Positions 1 through 11,204 of a stretch of 64,000 nt of DNA are shown here, in pieces (the first letter of the stretch is position 1; each line of letters opens with the position of its first letter). The DNA is from Ctenosaura bakeri (Eukaryota > Chordata > Lepidosauria > Squamata > Iguanidae). The DNA is taken from the NCBI GenBank assembly GCA_948474755.1, contig CAOLHI010001142.1, positions 124,001-188,000 of the forward strand. Direction: 5' to 3'. Made by a program: the position numbers and the translations under genes. The notes beneath the pieces are model-generated. The model did no database searches and was not told the DNA's origin. It saw only the letters and a list, made by a program, of their open reading frames with translations.

Positions 1-499
1 TTCAGCTTAAACATACTATGTGGGGAAAAATCACAGCTTATTCATACTAATAATAAATCGCATGAGACTGTGTTAGGATCCACAAACAGTTGATTTACTC
101 TAATACTAAAGGTATCACATCAGAATGATATGTTTTAAAATCCTCCCAAATGCTTTATGTCAAATTGAGCTGAACTTAGGACCTCTTCATACAACCTGCA
201 AACCCATAAAACAGCTTACACAATGCCATCACCTCCCATTTCTTAGATATTAATTGTACTATCTTCTGTAAAATGTAACACATTTATTCAAAAGAAGGTC
301 ATAGGTTTCCACTGAATTTCTGGGGTGGACAAGTATAGAGGGAGCAAAGAGAGAATTTTGTCCCCAAACCTTTATTGACTGTGTGCCCTCCAGCAAGACT
401 AAATACCCCTGTTTTCCTTTGCAGTCCTTCTCAAAATGGTGATAGGAAGTGATGCCATATTATTTCCTGTTCCTATTTTGAGAGGGACTACACAGGAAA
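1..499. other. Unannotated AT-rich sequence
   Basis: I see no coding frame, repeat end or regulatory motif that can be supported here. It resembles ordinary intergenic or intronic vertebrate DNA. Confidence 0.5.
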
Positions 500-743
500 A
501 TGGAGGTATCTGAGGGTAGTACAGGGTTCCAGGGTACTTGCAGAGGGGTGAATGGGAGTATTTTCATGTGTTTTCATGAATTTGGAGGGGTTTTGACACA
601 ATTTTGGGGCAAAAATTGCACAACATTCACACCAAAAATTGTTTCAAAACTCGGGGTGTGTATGTGGGGATTTCAAAGAACTGATGGGGGACTTCAGGGG
701 CCACAAAAGTGAGGTCCTCAGGCCATACTACAGCCACTCCCTG
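500..743 (+). mobile_element. hAT-like MITE remnant
   Basis: The stretch ends in a block reading CTTCAGGGGCCACA, then GAGGTCCTCAGGCC and CCACTCCCTG. This resembles the right end of the better preserved element at 54,173-54,570. The left end is not recognisable. The 70-codon open frame inside is not a gene. The hAT assignment is inferred from resemblance and the CTG end only. Confidence 0.35.
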
Positions 744-1319
744 TATAAACAAATACAGCGTGTCCAATCCAACATCAGAGAGTAGCCATACAAAAGTCGA
801 CACAAACTGCTATGAGTACTAAATGCATCTAGGAAGCAGCAACAACAAACATTCTAGAACAGGAGTGGTCAAGGTGTGGTCTTCAATGGTATTTTTCCGG
901 TTTTTAATCCCTCAAAACTCCCCACACTGCCCAAAAAGTGGGAAGATAATGAACTGCTTCTCTTAGAAATTTCCAGGAATAGTGATTCATATCACTGTAG
1001 GCTGTAAGGCTCCACTGAACTGCTGAACATCAATATAAACAAAAAAATTCCATTTTCCAAAACCAGAAGCAGACTTCTAGCCCCCCCTTTTTGATTACTT
1101 TGGCTTTTTTTGTGGGGGGTGGTATCTATGTAGCCATGCAGATCCCAGGAGCAGAAAACTAAGCCCCAGATCGACTGCAGCAATCTACCCCATTTTTAGA
1201 CAGAATTTGTGGTGAGTCACCTGCCTGAACTGAGCTCTTCTCAGTTGACTTAGCTTGATACCAATGGAAATCATTCCAAGCAAGCAGACAAAGAAATGAA
1301 GCTCAAGAGCACAATCTCA
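744..1319. other. Unannotated stretch with a possible MITE end
   Basis: A motif CAGGAGTGGTCAAGG near 862 looks like the left end of a hAT-type element, and C and G homopolymer runs occur near 1,080-1,120. No matching right end was found. Nothing else can be supported. Confidence 0.3.
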
Positions 1320-1487
1320 TATATGTCCATTCAGAAATAAATCCCACTGCATTCAACAGAGTGTAGTTCTAGGTACATCAACAGAGGGCTAGAATTTGGA
1401 GCTCCACTTCTAAACCCATTGAGCAGGGAGTAGTCCCATTGAACTCAATGGTGCTTACATCTAAACAAACATGCATAATGGTGTTGT
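1320..1487 (+). repeat. Dispersed reptile repeat, two half-copies
   Basis: Two related blocks lie in tandem, one with AAATAAATCCCACTG and one with TCCCATTGAACTCAATGG followed by GCTTACATCTAAACAAACATGCATA. Similar blocks occur at 61,430 and 62,090 in this window. I know this sequence type as a common dispersed repeat of reptile genomes but cannot name the family safely. Confidence 0.4.
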
Positions 1488-2141
1488 TCGCACTTTGCAG
1501 TTTGTGAAGACCTCAAAGATTATAACCTTTTCACTAATGTTATAATTGCTCTTCTGACATGGGAAACGTTTCAGTTTGACACCTCCCCTCTCCAAACTGA
1601 TAACCACATGCTCAAAAAGGCAAAACAAAAGCAAAATCTGTGTTTTTCTACAGTACAGACTTTACCTATTATTTGGCTGACACACTTGATCCTGTCACAA
1701 ATCTTCCAGAGCCAAGTATGTTAAACTTTTATTTGTAATTGCTTCTCACCACCTTCAAGACTGAACTGGAAGGAGTAATCCAAAGTGACATCAACATTGT
1801 TTTTGAACTTATTTCACCTGCTGTCTAGTTTTCATATAACAAACAATGAAAAAATAGAAGAAAGCCACCCTTCAAAATAGCCTAACGCAAGGATAGGCGA
1901 AGGCTATTTATTCCCAGGATTAAACAGAATGTACTATAAGGACAGCTTTAAAAACGAACTTAACCTTTAAAGCTAGGAGAGGAGAAATGCAAGGAGTCAC
2001 ATGGCTGAACAATCATTTCAGCTGGGAATTGACAGCTACTCTCTGTAATCTCACTGTAGCTTTCCTTAACTCCCTCCTCACTCACAAACACCAGCTTGGA
2101 CTCTAAATATTTAGATTTTCCTGTTTCTTTGTACCCCCCCT
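1488..2141. other. Unannotated sequence
   Basis: No repeat end or convincing frame is visible. A 70-codon minus-strand frame at 1,960-2,172 runs into the L1 tail downstream and is treated as chance. Confidence 0.4.
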
Positions 2142-2160
2142 CAAAATAATGCTGGTATAG

Positions 2161-2364
2161 CACCTCTACCATATAGGGGAGTGTATGTTAAATGTTTAAT
2201 GTTTAATGATTAACAGTTTAATGTCTGTATTTTATGTTGTTCTGTGTCTTTTAGTTAAGTATAGTTTAGTATAGTTTAGTTAAGTGTTATGTTTTAAGTA
2301 GAGCTGTGTATCTTGATTCTGTTATATGTGTAATATTCAATAAAATAAAATAAAAAAACAAAAA
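2161..2364 (+). mobile_element. 5'-truncated L1-type 3' tail with 19-bp TSD
   Basis: A 204-bp insert is bracketed by a perfect 19-bp direct repeat, CAAAATAATGCTGGTATAG, at 2,142-2,160 and 2,365-2,383. The insert ends in an A-rich tail made of AATAAAATAAAATAAAAAAAC. A long TSD plus a 3' A tail and 5' truncation is the standard product of L1-driven target-primed reverse transcription. The body (TTAAATGTTTAATG and GTATAGTTTA repeats) has no coding frame and is probably L1 3' UTR. It could also be another sequence mobilised by L1. Confidence 0.75.
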
Positions 2365-2442
2365 CAAAATAATGCTGGTATAGTGCAGTTCAAAATTAAA
2401 AATGCTTTCCAAAATGGAACTTTACAAAGTAAAGCGTGACAG

Positions 2443-2624
2443 GTGTTGTTGTTGTTGTTGTGTGCCTTCAAGTCATTTCTGACTTATGGTGACCCTAAGA
2501 CAACCCTGTCATGGGATTTTCTGGGGCTGAGAGTATGTGGTGGGCTTAGGGTCACTCAATGGGTTTCCATGGCCGAGCGGGGAATCGAACCCTGCTCAAA
2601 CCACTACGCCATGCTGACTCTCTT
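2443..2624 (-). mobile_element. tRNA-derived squamate SINE
   Basis: Read on the minus strand, it starts with a tRNA-like head (CCAGCATGGCGTAGTGG, then a B-box-like GGTTCGATTCC). It continues through CTCAGCCCCAGAAAAT and ends AAATGACTTGAAGGCACACA with an (CAA)n tail, seen as TTG repeats on the plus strand at 2,445-2,460. This structure is typical of lizard SINEs transcribed by RNA polymerase III and mobilised by a LINE. The copy is nearly full length and only mildly diverged. Confidence 0.85.
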
Positions 2625-2744
2625 GGACTGGTAACAAATTACCTTTCTTTACCCCTAATAAGAGTGTGACAAAACCACACTTCAAAAAGAACATAACAAG
2701 TTGCTGTACTATTGTAAAGAGTAAAGATTTCTAGTTTTCAAATT

Positions 2745-3420
2745 TACTTTTTTTTTTAGTATTTTACCATCCTTACTTTTTTTATTAATTATTTTTTATT
2801 ACAGATTAAATTACAAAAACAGATTAACATTTAAATCACAGATGTTACTTTCCAAAAATAGTATAATCCCCCCACCCCTCCCCCCAGGGGTTTAGCAGAG
2901 GTTTAATTAATTCTTCTCATATAGAAAAATCTTCATTCAGAATGTGGGATATGGATTTGATTACATTGTTAATTCCGCCATACTCTATATCCTCTTTAAT
3001 CTTCATAAGCAATAATTCCCAACCTGATTTCCACCCCCCTTCCTTCAGTATTCCCATAAACTTTAATCTTATTTCCCTCAAAATATAAATTTTCAGCCAG
3101 GTATTTATCAACTTTGTTCATATTCCAAATTGTTTTATCTTTCCATCCTAACACTAATACAGCTTGTGCTGCTTTTAATATATTTATAACCACTTTTTCC
3201 TCATTATTTTTCAGCCTCTTCTCCTTTAAATTTAATGTTATACAATTCTCCCTATTCAGTTGTATATCCTTACCTATTATTCTATAAATCTCAATTTTAG
3301 CCTTGTCCCAAAATTTTTGAACAAAGGGACATTCCCACCACATATGTATATATATGCCTTTAGCCCCGCAACCATGCCAACACTTTGAGGATATATTTTC
3401 TCTAAAAAATGCTAATTAAG
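2745..3420 (-). mobile_element. L1 ORF2 C-terminal end and 3' UTR, 5'-truncated
   Basis: The minus-strand frame around 3,343-2,996 encodes the C-terminal end of an L1 ORF2 protein. The first cysteines lie just upstream (CWHGCG, about 3,385-3,368), followed by HMWWECP. Together they form the CCHC-like knuckle found near the end of L1 ORF2. After the knuckle come about 100 lysine- and leucine-rich residues that overlap a second frame at 2,917-3,111, so at least one frameshift is present. Endonuclease and reverse transcriptase are missing, which is normal 5' truncation. The 3' end is A-rich near 2,745-2,820. The copy is dead as a mobile element. Confidence 0.85.
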
Positions 3421-4094
3421 AAGGTGTTCTATTCCATCAGCCAATCAATTTCATCAAATTTACTTTTTAAAGTCATTTTTAGACTTTTTAAGAAGCATGT
3501 AAGAGCAATTTTCTTGTTTGTCCACTGTACGTTTTTACATTGCTAATAATAAAAATAATTAAAAAAGAGAGAGCAATTTTACAGTTTTAGGATGCTCTTA
3601 TCAATCCTAAAGCTTTTTTTTTAAACAGAAAATAGCAACATAGTAATGAGTAGCAGAATAAACAGTGCAATGAGAGGTTTTCTGTTGTTTGTTGAAGGAA
3701 ATTAATGAATCATATTGACAATGTATTCTTTTTCAAACACTGCAAGCAACAGGAAAAAAAACTTTTAAAAAGTAACAGAATACACCTTTTATATTTTTCT
3801 CATTATATCTCAGTGCCAATCATGTGGACTCCAATTTGCATGGAGAGATTTTTCTGACAGAACATTTGTTGAAATTTCAGATCGATCAGTACTTTTTTTT
3901 TAATGTAGCAGTGAAAATAAAAAAGAAAGTGTCAGAACAGGCTGAGGTGTTTGATCTTTTTTGGTTACCAGAGTAAATCCAAAGAGAGCTTGTGGTCAAG
4001 ATATTCCATGGATGTCCTACTTCAAGATGCAGTAGTGGCCTCCATCATTGTGGTTTTGATGGGAGATAGGGATATCAGTGACTGCTTTTTACTT
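3421..4094. other. Unannotated AT-rich sequence
   Basis: Several A and T runs are present and no repeat end is recognised. A diverged relic cannot be excluded. Confidence 0.4.
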
Positions 4095-4600
4095 TAATTT
4101 GACTTACACCCCACTTTTCTCCAACATGGTGCCCAAGGCACTTACAACAAAGTTTAAACAAGATGCAGCTAAAAACTTGGTTATTACAAACATTTTAAAA
4201 TTTAAATAAGCTACCACATTAAAACAGCATTAATTTTAAACAGTATAAAATAATGTAAAAATGTGACAATAGCGATAAAAGTACAACACATATACACCCC
4301 ATTAAAAGACCCTTCTGTACAACCCGATAATCACCAAATATCTGTTCAGTTAAAAACATGCCTTTACCTGCCTGCATAAGGACAGCATAGTTGTGACCAG
4401 CCTAACAGTTTATGGGAAGGAATTCCACAGCCTGGGAGTAGCCACCAAGAAGGCCCTTTGTCCTCCCTGGATGGGCCTGTGTCCACGATGAGACTGACTC
4501 CTCCCCCCGACAAATCCTCTCTCAAGGATTTTAAGATTTGGGCAGGCTCATATAGGGAGACAATGTCTTTCAGATGTCTTCTACTAACCAGTCATAGCTC
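4095..4600 (-). mobile_element. L2-like LINE 3' end
   Basis: On the plus strand it begins with a CACCCCACTTTTCTCC block and ends with GGAATTCCACAGCCTGGGAG, then GCCACCAAGAAGGCCC. Reversed, this reads as the diverged C-terminal tail of an L2-type ORF2, where an alanine-proline-x-leucine-tryptophan-asparagine-like motif is expected, followed by an AT-rich 3' UTR. The same block recurs at 53,656-53,960. The coding part carries stops and is not functional. Confidence 0.6.
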
Positions 4601-4706
4601 TTGTATTCATGTTCTGTTTGTGGGCTTTCCACTTACAACTGGTTGGTCCTTTCTGTTTCACTGCCATGACAACATCCGATAGCATCCTCAAGCTTGTAGG
4701 TGAGGG

Positions 4707-4825
4707 AGGGATGTTTAGAATTCTCAGCCAGAGAACTCTAATGTTTCACCAAACTACAACTCCCAAGATTCCACAGAATGCAGCCTTGGGAATTAAAGTG
4801 GAATAATGGTGCTACAATTGCAAAA
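4707..4825 (+). mobile_element. Half copy of the GGCC-palindrome MITE, diverged
   Basis: The blocks TTTAGAATTCTCAGCCAGAG, AAACTACAACTCCCAAGATTCC and AAAGTGGAATAATGG align in order with the right half of the element at 32,611-32,812. The left half and both terminal repeats are missing or unrecognisable. This is an old copy. Confidence 0.55.
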
Positions 4826-5099
4826 TGTAGGGGGAAAGTTTCTCTGATTAGACTCAGCAGGATTAGATGGGCCTCTGGTCTGGTCCAACATAGCTCTTCT
4901 TATGTTTGTTTTCTGGGAACAGCTTAGAGACAACAAGTGAAATATTTTTCCACATTTTCAGGAAAAAGGTGGATTACAGGTGTTGGCCAGTGATTTAAGA
5001 AGCATGGGATACCACCTCTCTCTCAGGCTTCCCAGTTTCAAACCACAAAGAGAGTCAGTAGGTGCACAGAAATAACGCAGAAATACTGCAGGAATAGGG

Positions 5100-5219
5100 A
5101 ATGTATGGCCTCGCAGATATGGTTGGATTCCCGTTAGCCCTTAGCATTGGCAATGCTGGCCACATCTCATGGGAACTCTAATCTAAAAACCTCTGGAGGG
5201 CCATGTGCCTCTGCCCCTG
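5100..5219 (+). mobile_element. Short palindromic hAT-like MITE
   Basis: The left end (TATGGCCTCGCAGATATGG) is complementary to the right end (CCTCTGGAGGGCCATGTG), and the centre has TTAGCATTGGCAATGCTGGCC. Related copies are at 10,179-10,298 and 23,195-23,330. From memory, this matches a family of imperfect palindromes common in lizards. The superfamily is inferred. Confidence 0.55.
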
Positions 5220-5989
5220 CTATGATCAGCATGTGTTTGTGTAGTAGATTAGCATTAAGGCAGAAGTTCTCAACCATAGATCCTCCACCGGTTTTTTAGA
5301 AGCTTGGCCGGTGATGACAGAGTTTTTGCAGCTGAAGTTTAAAACAGTTCCACCAAGAGGTGAAGAAACATGGCTCTAGGTAGACATTAAAACCACCAAC
5401 CATTCAGGAAACTCACTTGCTGACACTCAGGTTCACTTTAGCTCCCACCATGCCTTACCCTGCAAGGAAGCTCCAGAAATTCAAGGAAATGGCAGTGGAC
5501 TGCACTGTTACTCTCATTGTCATGCCATAAGACTTCCCTGGTCACAAACTGAAATTCCCCCTTCTAACTGTAAAAGGTACAGGGATCTTTCATCTGGAAA
5601 TCCTAGTGGCCACCCCTCATGTCCACATGCAGATGTCTCAAGTGAGGGAACCCATGCAGATGGTTCTCCGGACAAACTGGAAAGCTGTCCTTTCTGATGT
5701 GGAATTCTGTATTTCGCTCTGAACCTAACCTAGCTCACAGGAGAGTTTCTAGGACAAAAGAATGCAAGTGTAAAACAAACTTAAAACATTAACACTGATT
5801 TTTAATATAAGGGTAAGAAAACAAAACATTTCAGCACTGGATGAAGAAGGGGAACCCTCTATGGCTCAAATGTCACCGTGTGTTAGGGGACACCATATAT
5901 TCGTTGGCCAATTTTTGGCTGAAAATGAAACCAAGATATGCCTGCAATTTTCACTTCCGACTTTTTCAAGGTTTCTTGCTCACTGCCGC

Positions 5990-5996
<7 letters not shown>
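5220..5996. other. Unannotated sequence
   Basis: A motif AGTTCTCAACCATAGATC near 5,263 recalls a hAT left end, but no matching right end was found. The rest shows nothing supportable. Confidence 0.35.

Positions 5997-6064
<68 letters not shown>
5997..6064 (+). repeat. Compound microsatellite (TG)n(AG)n
   Basis: About 17 TG units (5,997-6,030) are followed directly by about 17 AG units (6,031-6,064), both without interruption. It generates spurious repeat frames on both strands. The purity suggests a polymorphic, actively slipping locus. Confidence 0.95.
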
Positions 6065-6066
<2 letters not shown>

Positions 6067-6506
6067 TGTTTCAAGGTCCCCAGAAGCAACAAGTCATTTT
6101 TTTTAAAGCATGAGGGGTTCCAAAGAAGGAAAAAACAAAACAGAGGGACCTCACAATTCCGATCTCAGCACTGAGCAAAAGAATAACAAGCAAGGATCAG
6201 AAATACTAAAATGAGGCTAAACAAGAAGCTGCCCATATCTACAGACATAATTCTAGCAACTGACAGAGGTCAACTAGGCTTTTAAATCAAGGATGGGCAC
6301 TTCCACTGAGGGCTGAATTCCCTCTGGGATAATCTTTTGGGGCCCTTATGCCACTGGTTGATAGGGCCAAAGCCAGTGGTGGGTGCAGCCACGTCAGAGC
6401 CACGCCTATTTACCCTTTCCCTTTCTGATAGTCTCTCCACTCACACACCCACTCTCTTCTTTATGCCAGCTTGATATTGCTAGTGGTCTGAATAGAATGC
6501 TTGTAA

Positions 6507-6718
6507 GTCATGGCAGCTGGTAGCTCCCAAGTCAGTGAAATGGTGAATCTGCTCCAGATATCAGTTTGAATTTTAAAGGAGCTATTGAAGGTGTGGCACC
6601 TGTTTGGGGAACTGAATTCTGCACCCTGGATGGTTCCTAAACAGTTCAGAACAAAACCCAACGTGGATTCAACACCCAACTGATTTGGCAGCCACCAGCC
6701 ATAATGGCTGGCAGGGGA
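6507..6718 (+). mobile_element. hAT-like MITE, family with CATGTCAGTGGG arms
   Basis: The blocks AAGTCAGTGAAATGGTGAATC, GAATTTTAAAGGAGC, GATGGTTCCTAAAC and CAGCCACCAGCCATAATGG run in order. They match the element arms at 6,993-7,398 and the copies at 11,205 and 62,500. The arms are roughly complementary to each other. Coding capacity is absent. Confidence 0.5.
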
Positions 6719-6992
6719 CTTTTGAAAATAGGCCAAGGGGTTCATGTAGCCTGAAGGACATTAGTTGTCCACTCTTGTTTCAAAATGGTGCTATGGTTTC
6801 TGAGGTTTACAGGCAGAGCCTACATCTGGAATCTCAGGCTTTGTCAATGCTGGGCAGTGCCCAGATGCTTTCTTTGCTGTCTGGGAAATGGGAGGGGGGA
6901 TTCACTGGCTGAGCCAGACTGGGTGATCTCTGAATCAATCTGAACCAAATTTGGTTGTTTCCTGAATTGCCAAATCAAGGCTTAAGCAAGGA

Positions 6993-7398
6993 GTGGCTGG
7001 TGGTTTGCATGTCAGTGGGATGGTGAATCTACTCTGGAATTTACTCTGAATATTACAGAGCCAGCATGGTCTAGTGGTTTGAGCACTGGACTACAATCCC
7101 AAAGACCAAGGTTCACTTCCCTGTTCAGCCATGAAAAGCTACTGGGTGACCTTGGGTGCACCACACATTCTCAGCCCCAGAAAACCCCAAACCCCATGAA
7201 TGGTTTGACTAAGGATCTCCATAAGTCAAAAATGACTTGAAGGCACACAGCAACAATTAGAGGAGGTAGCCAAAATTCTGAACTCTATTCTTAAAGTTGC
7301 AGCACATTGGATAGTTCCTTTAAACTTTGGACTAAAACTTGGAACAGATCCACTGCCTCACTAACATGGAAGCCCCCCTCTCCCTGCCACCATTGGTT
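6993..7398 (+). mobile_element. hAT-like MITE split by a SINE
   Basis: The left arm (CATGTCAGTGGGATGGTGAATC, 6,993-7,061) and right arm (GGATAGTTCCTTTAAAC, then CACTAACATGGAAG and CCCTGCCACC, 7,256-7,398) are partly complementary. They are separated by the SINE at 7,062-7,255. The SINE therefore arrived after the MITE. Confidence 0.55.
7062..7255 (+). mobile_element. tRNA-derived squamate SINE nested in a MITE
   Basis: The head carries an A-box-like TGGTCTAGTGG and a B-box-like GGTTCACTTCC. The body includes GTGACCTTGGGTGCACC and CTCAGCCCCAGAAAACC, and the tail is ATGACTTGAAGGCACACAGC followed by AACAATTA. It is essentially full length. Clear target duplications were not found, probably because the tail is degraded. 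Confidence 0.85.
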
Positions 7399-8019
7399 TG
7401 AACCATATCAAGTCATCCTGAAAGATATATACTGTACATGAAAGTGATATGCATACATAGTCAGTTGCTGCTGGTAATTCATCATATAGCTTTTCAGCAT
7501 GTATGCCAAATGCCCTACTTTCTCCAAGAAGTCCTTTTAATTTTGGAAATTTAGTGTGTCTCTCTCCCCGCCCCCACCGCCAACTCAACACTTTCCTTCT
7601 CGTAGTCACTTTCCATCTTCCAGTTAGTAAATCCCTCCAGCCTTTCTGAAGACGTTTATGTGGGAAGAAAATGTATTTTGTGAAGCCATATTAATGAAAT
7701 ATGAATAAATAATAGGAATTCAAGTCATTTGGCCTCTTTCTTATTATATACAGCTTGAGTAATGGAGGTCTCCTTTGAAGACAGAGTCTTGGGAATGGAT
7801 CAAAAACATTTAAAACCAAATTAAGCACTCTGATCACTGAAGAAACACAATTAAAAAAAAAAGGAGAGAAGCAACATATAACGAATGTGTATCTTGGTAA
7901 AATACTGTGCAACTTGGTCTAGTTTTGAAAAAATTGAGTGCCCTCTAGTTTAGGAAGCTCTACAGAGAGGGTTACAGCCCAGCCTCAGCAGATTTGAAGC
8001 ACTTTTTTCTTAAATAGTT
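7399..8019. other. Unannotated sequence
   Basis: No recognisable element or conserved frame was seen. Minus-strand frames of 70-80 codons here contain no motif. Confidence 0.4.
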
Positions 8020-8600
8020 AAAGAGCATAAATCTACATTCTCTCTCTGCTCTCCACACTGCATACAGATATAGTTTTAAAGCTGTCCAGGTTGGCAGCCA
8101 TCACTATATCCTGTAGTAGTGAATTACACAGTTTAGCTATGCTTTATCTGAAGACCTACTTCCTTTGATCTGTCTTCTTCCCAGCTTCAGTGAATGGATG
8201 TAGGTTCCTGTACTATGAGAAAGGTAGAAAAGTTTCACCCTACCCATTTATCCCCAAGTGTATAATTTTATAAATTTCTATTATATCCCTTTTCCTCACT
8301 TTTCTTCTAAGCCAAATAGAGCTAAACATGGTAACTTTTCTCACTGGAGACTTGCACTAGACCCTTGATCATTTTGGTTGCCCTAATCTGTGCCTTTTCT
8401 GATTCTCTTCCAGTGCCATGACAACTATACAGAGTATTTCAAGTATGGTCACACCATATACTTGCTTAGGGCAGTATGACATTGACAGCTTTATTTTTTT
8501 AAATTCCTTTTGCTATTATGTCCAACAATGAACTTGACTTTTTGGCCATAGCCACACACTGGGTAATTTAATATTAGGATTGCAATGTGAAAATCTGTAA
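8020..8600 (-). mobile_element. Old CR1/L3-like LINE, C-terminal ORF2 region
   Basis: Plus-strand blocks such as TAGTAGTGAATTACACAG, GAAGACCTACTTCCTTTGATC, ATAATTTTATAAATTTCTAT and CTTGATCATTTTGGTTGCCC are the reverse complement of the C-terminal coding end of CR1-type ORF2. That region encodes a conserved glutamine-phenylalanine-tryptophan to glutamate-arginine-leucine stretch in CR1. Many stops and indels show an old, dead copy. The same family type recurs at 57,780-58,330. Confidence 0.6.
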
Positions 8601-9396
8601 TCTGTAGCAGCTGGAATACAGTTCTCAGATACTTAAGAAAGGCTCTACGAGTTGCAGAGCTATATTTTATTTTCATTTCACCTTCATTTTAGCATTTCAA
8701 AATGCACAGAATTTGATGACCCCTTGCAGAGACATGCTATCTTCTCAAAATTCTGACTGCTTATCTAGACTGCCTCCATGATTATTATGAATGCAATTTA
8801 CTAAGATTACAGAGTAAACATTTTATACTTAGCTATAAAAACAAAACAATACAAATCCCATCACTTATATCCAAGTTGGCCAGTTCTGATAAACTATTCA
8901 GCAGCTCCATTCCTAATCACCTTCCCTGAAATAATCTTTCAGCTGGTGCCTCATGATATGATTCATTGGCTGAATGTCACCAGCAATTCCACCAACATGC
9001 AATGACAGGCCACGAGGTAAAAGTGAAACATTGCATTGTCACAATGTGTTTTTGTTAAACAGAAGGTAATGAAATGCTTAGCCTGCTGCACTACTTGTGT
9101 GTGTATCAACTGCTGGAGAAAACCCCCACCAAACTGCCATTTAGAAGTAGCGTTGGTTCTCAAAAATGCACTGTTTGGCATAATTCCATTTACTGCCATC
9201 ACTACATTGAATAATTGTTGAACGCAGTAAGAAGATCTGAATGCTTTCCAGTTTTGTTGCTGATGTTTAAAGACTGCTTGCTTCTGTTACTGAGACATAA
9301 AAGGACAGGGAAGTGTTCTAGTATAGGAGTCAACATTCTTTGTAATCTCTGTTCTTGACTGATGTTTGGCTCAAAACTGTGTAGAACTTGCAATTA
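8601..9396. other. Unannotated sequence
   Basis: Nothing recognised. The frames on both strands near 8,963-9,221 overlap each other and look like chance. Confidence 0.4.
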
Positions 9397-9585
9397 TCTT
9401 CTTTACCCTTATATCCTCCAAGGAATTCAAAGCAGCCTACATGATTCCCCTCACATCCATTTTGTCCTTCAAAAGGTAGGTTAGGCTGAGAAACAATGAC
9501 AGGACAAAGGTTATCTAGGAAGATTTATGGCTGGATTGGAACCTGACCTCCTCCAGTTTTATTCTAATACAGAACTTGGAACTCT
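9397..9585 (-). mobile_element. tRNA-derived SINE, second squamate type
   Basis: On the minus strand a B-box-like AGGTTCCAATCC is followed by AGCCATAAATC, TCTCAGCCTAACCTACC and a tail unit TTCCTTGGAGGATATAAG. These are hallmarks of a lizard SINE related to the commoner type at 7,062, but with a different 3' body. The A-box end is eroded. Confidence 0.6.
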
Positions 9586-10178
9586 GCTTTTTAAAAAGAG
9601 TATGACTCCTACACACTCTCTGACATTTCTCAGATGAAAACTGGGACTTGTGTGGCCTAGCAACATCAGAGTTTGGTCAAGATAGCAAAAGTTATCAGTT
9701 TGCTTTTGCCCAAGCCTCTCCTCTGTTCTTTGCCGATTTAATTGAGTGTAAACTATTTTTGTAATTTGAACTTCAGTTTGCAGCAACTGAGGTAAGCTGA
9801 GGATAAAGGGGATAGTTGGAGGAAGAGCACAGAAACTGGGACTTTTTTTTATATTTGTAAACATTTATGTAACATCAAGAAAGAAGCCACAATACACTAT
9901 TGCAATGGCAGAAAACCACATATAAAATGGAACATACTGAAAGAGACGACGGAAACTGGGACATTTTAAATGCAGCTGAAAAAGTGGGACTATAGAGGAT
10001 TAACTTGGACTGTCCCTACCAAATCTGGACATTCAGAAGGTAAGCTTCCAGAGTTCCCCAGACAACATGGGCAGACTAGGGTGGCTTGTGGATTCTGGGA
10101 GTCACAGTAGAACAAAAAGCAACAAACAGCCCCCTCTTGGTTTCCCAAGATGCAGTTTGAAAACTAACCCAGCTGTTG

Positions 10179-10298
10179 GAATTGTATAGTCTTCCAGATA
10201 TTGTTGGACTCCATCTCCCAGTATCCCTAGCCAGTACAGCGAATGTTAAGGAATGCCAGGAACTGCAGACCAGCAATATCTGGAAAGCTGCACAATTC
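10179..10298 (+). mobile_element. Short palindromic hAT-like MITE
   Basis: The left arm AATTGTATAGTCTTCCAGAT is complementary to the right arm ATCTGGAAAGCTGCACAATT with few mismatches. The middle includes CATCTCCCAGTATCCCTAGCC. Same family as 5,100-5,219. Confidence 0.65.
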
Positions 10299-10322
10299 CC
10301 CTTTCCCATTGTTCTACACTGG

Positions 10323-10503
10323 GGCCATTTCCGCACTAGACTGTGATAATGCTATTATTCCACTTTCAACATCCTATAGAATTCTGCAGTTTGCAGTTTA
10401 GGGAGGGGCCTTTGAAGCCCCTCCCTAAACTGCAAACCCCAGGATTCCATAGGATGTTGAAAGTGGAATAATAGTACTATCACAGCCTAGTGAGGAAATG
10501 GCC
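10323..10503 (+). mobile_element. GGCC-palindrome MITE, long hairpin
   Basis: A 181-bp element that is almost one continuous inverted repeat. The left half runs from GGCCATTTCCGCACTAG through TTTGCAGTTTAGGGAGGGGCC. The right half mirrors it down to AGTGAGGAAATGGCC. A 3-bp direct repeat TGG flanks it (10,320-10,322 and 10,504-10,506). It has no coding capacity and would need a transposase from elsewhere. The 3-bp duplication suggests PIF/Harbinger, which is an inference. Confidence 0.85.
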
Positions 10504-10506
10504 TGG

Positions 10507-11204
10507 TTCTTCTCCCATTCCTTGCTGTCATTTTGCTGGTGAGGTTTTCTACACATTAATAATTCAATAGTCTTACAGACAGAGAATTCAAAAGTCTTAT
10601 AGAAGGGGCCCCTGAGATTTCTAAATTGTTTTGTGTAATCAGTCTGCTGTCAAAGATTTGAAGAAATACAAAGCCACAATCATGTTTTGGAGTGCCAGCT
10701 TTTTCAGCACAAGGGACAGTAGTACTCAAATAACAGAACTCATGGTCAAAAATCACTGGGTATTTGGATGCATCATCTGTAAAACATAACACATTAGGAT
10801 ATGTGTGCAGTTATCTTTTCCCTCAAAACCCACAGAAGAAAAATGCTATTCATAGTGTAGTCATGGTAGCAGCAGCACATAATTTGGCAGCATAGCTCTC
10901 ACAGAACGACTCTCTCAACAGAAGCTTTGTACAACCACCCACCCACCCAGTATGAAGCGTTCTTGTCTCAAACAGCCTGTAGAGCTGGAAGGGGCAGGTC
11001 CTGGTTGACATCAGCTCCAAGGCTTCCTGGAGAGGTCCATCCATGCTCCCTTCTGTTGGCCATTCAAAAGGAATGTGCAGGCCTGTGGTAGATAGGAGGA
11101 AGGGAGAGGAATACACAGTGCCTTTTGGATAATTTTGTCCTGCTTTTTTTTTTTAATGGTTCTACTGCAGTGTGCTGCTTTTAACTGGGTAAATCAGGTG
11201 TGGA
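10507..11204. other. Unannotated sequence
   Basis: No element ends were seen. Minus-strand frames of 78-88 codons show no family motif. Confidence 0.4.

Noticed and set aside
5841..6174. Frames with CVCVCV and RERERE peptides
   Set aside because: Artefacts of the (TG)n(AG)n microsatellite.
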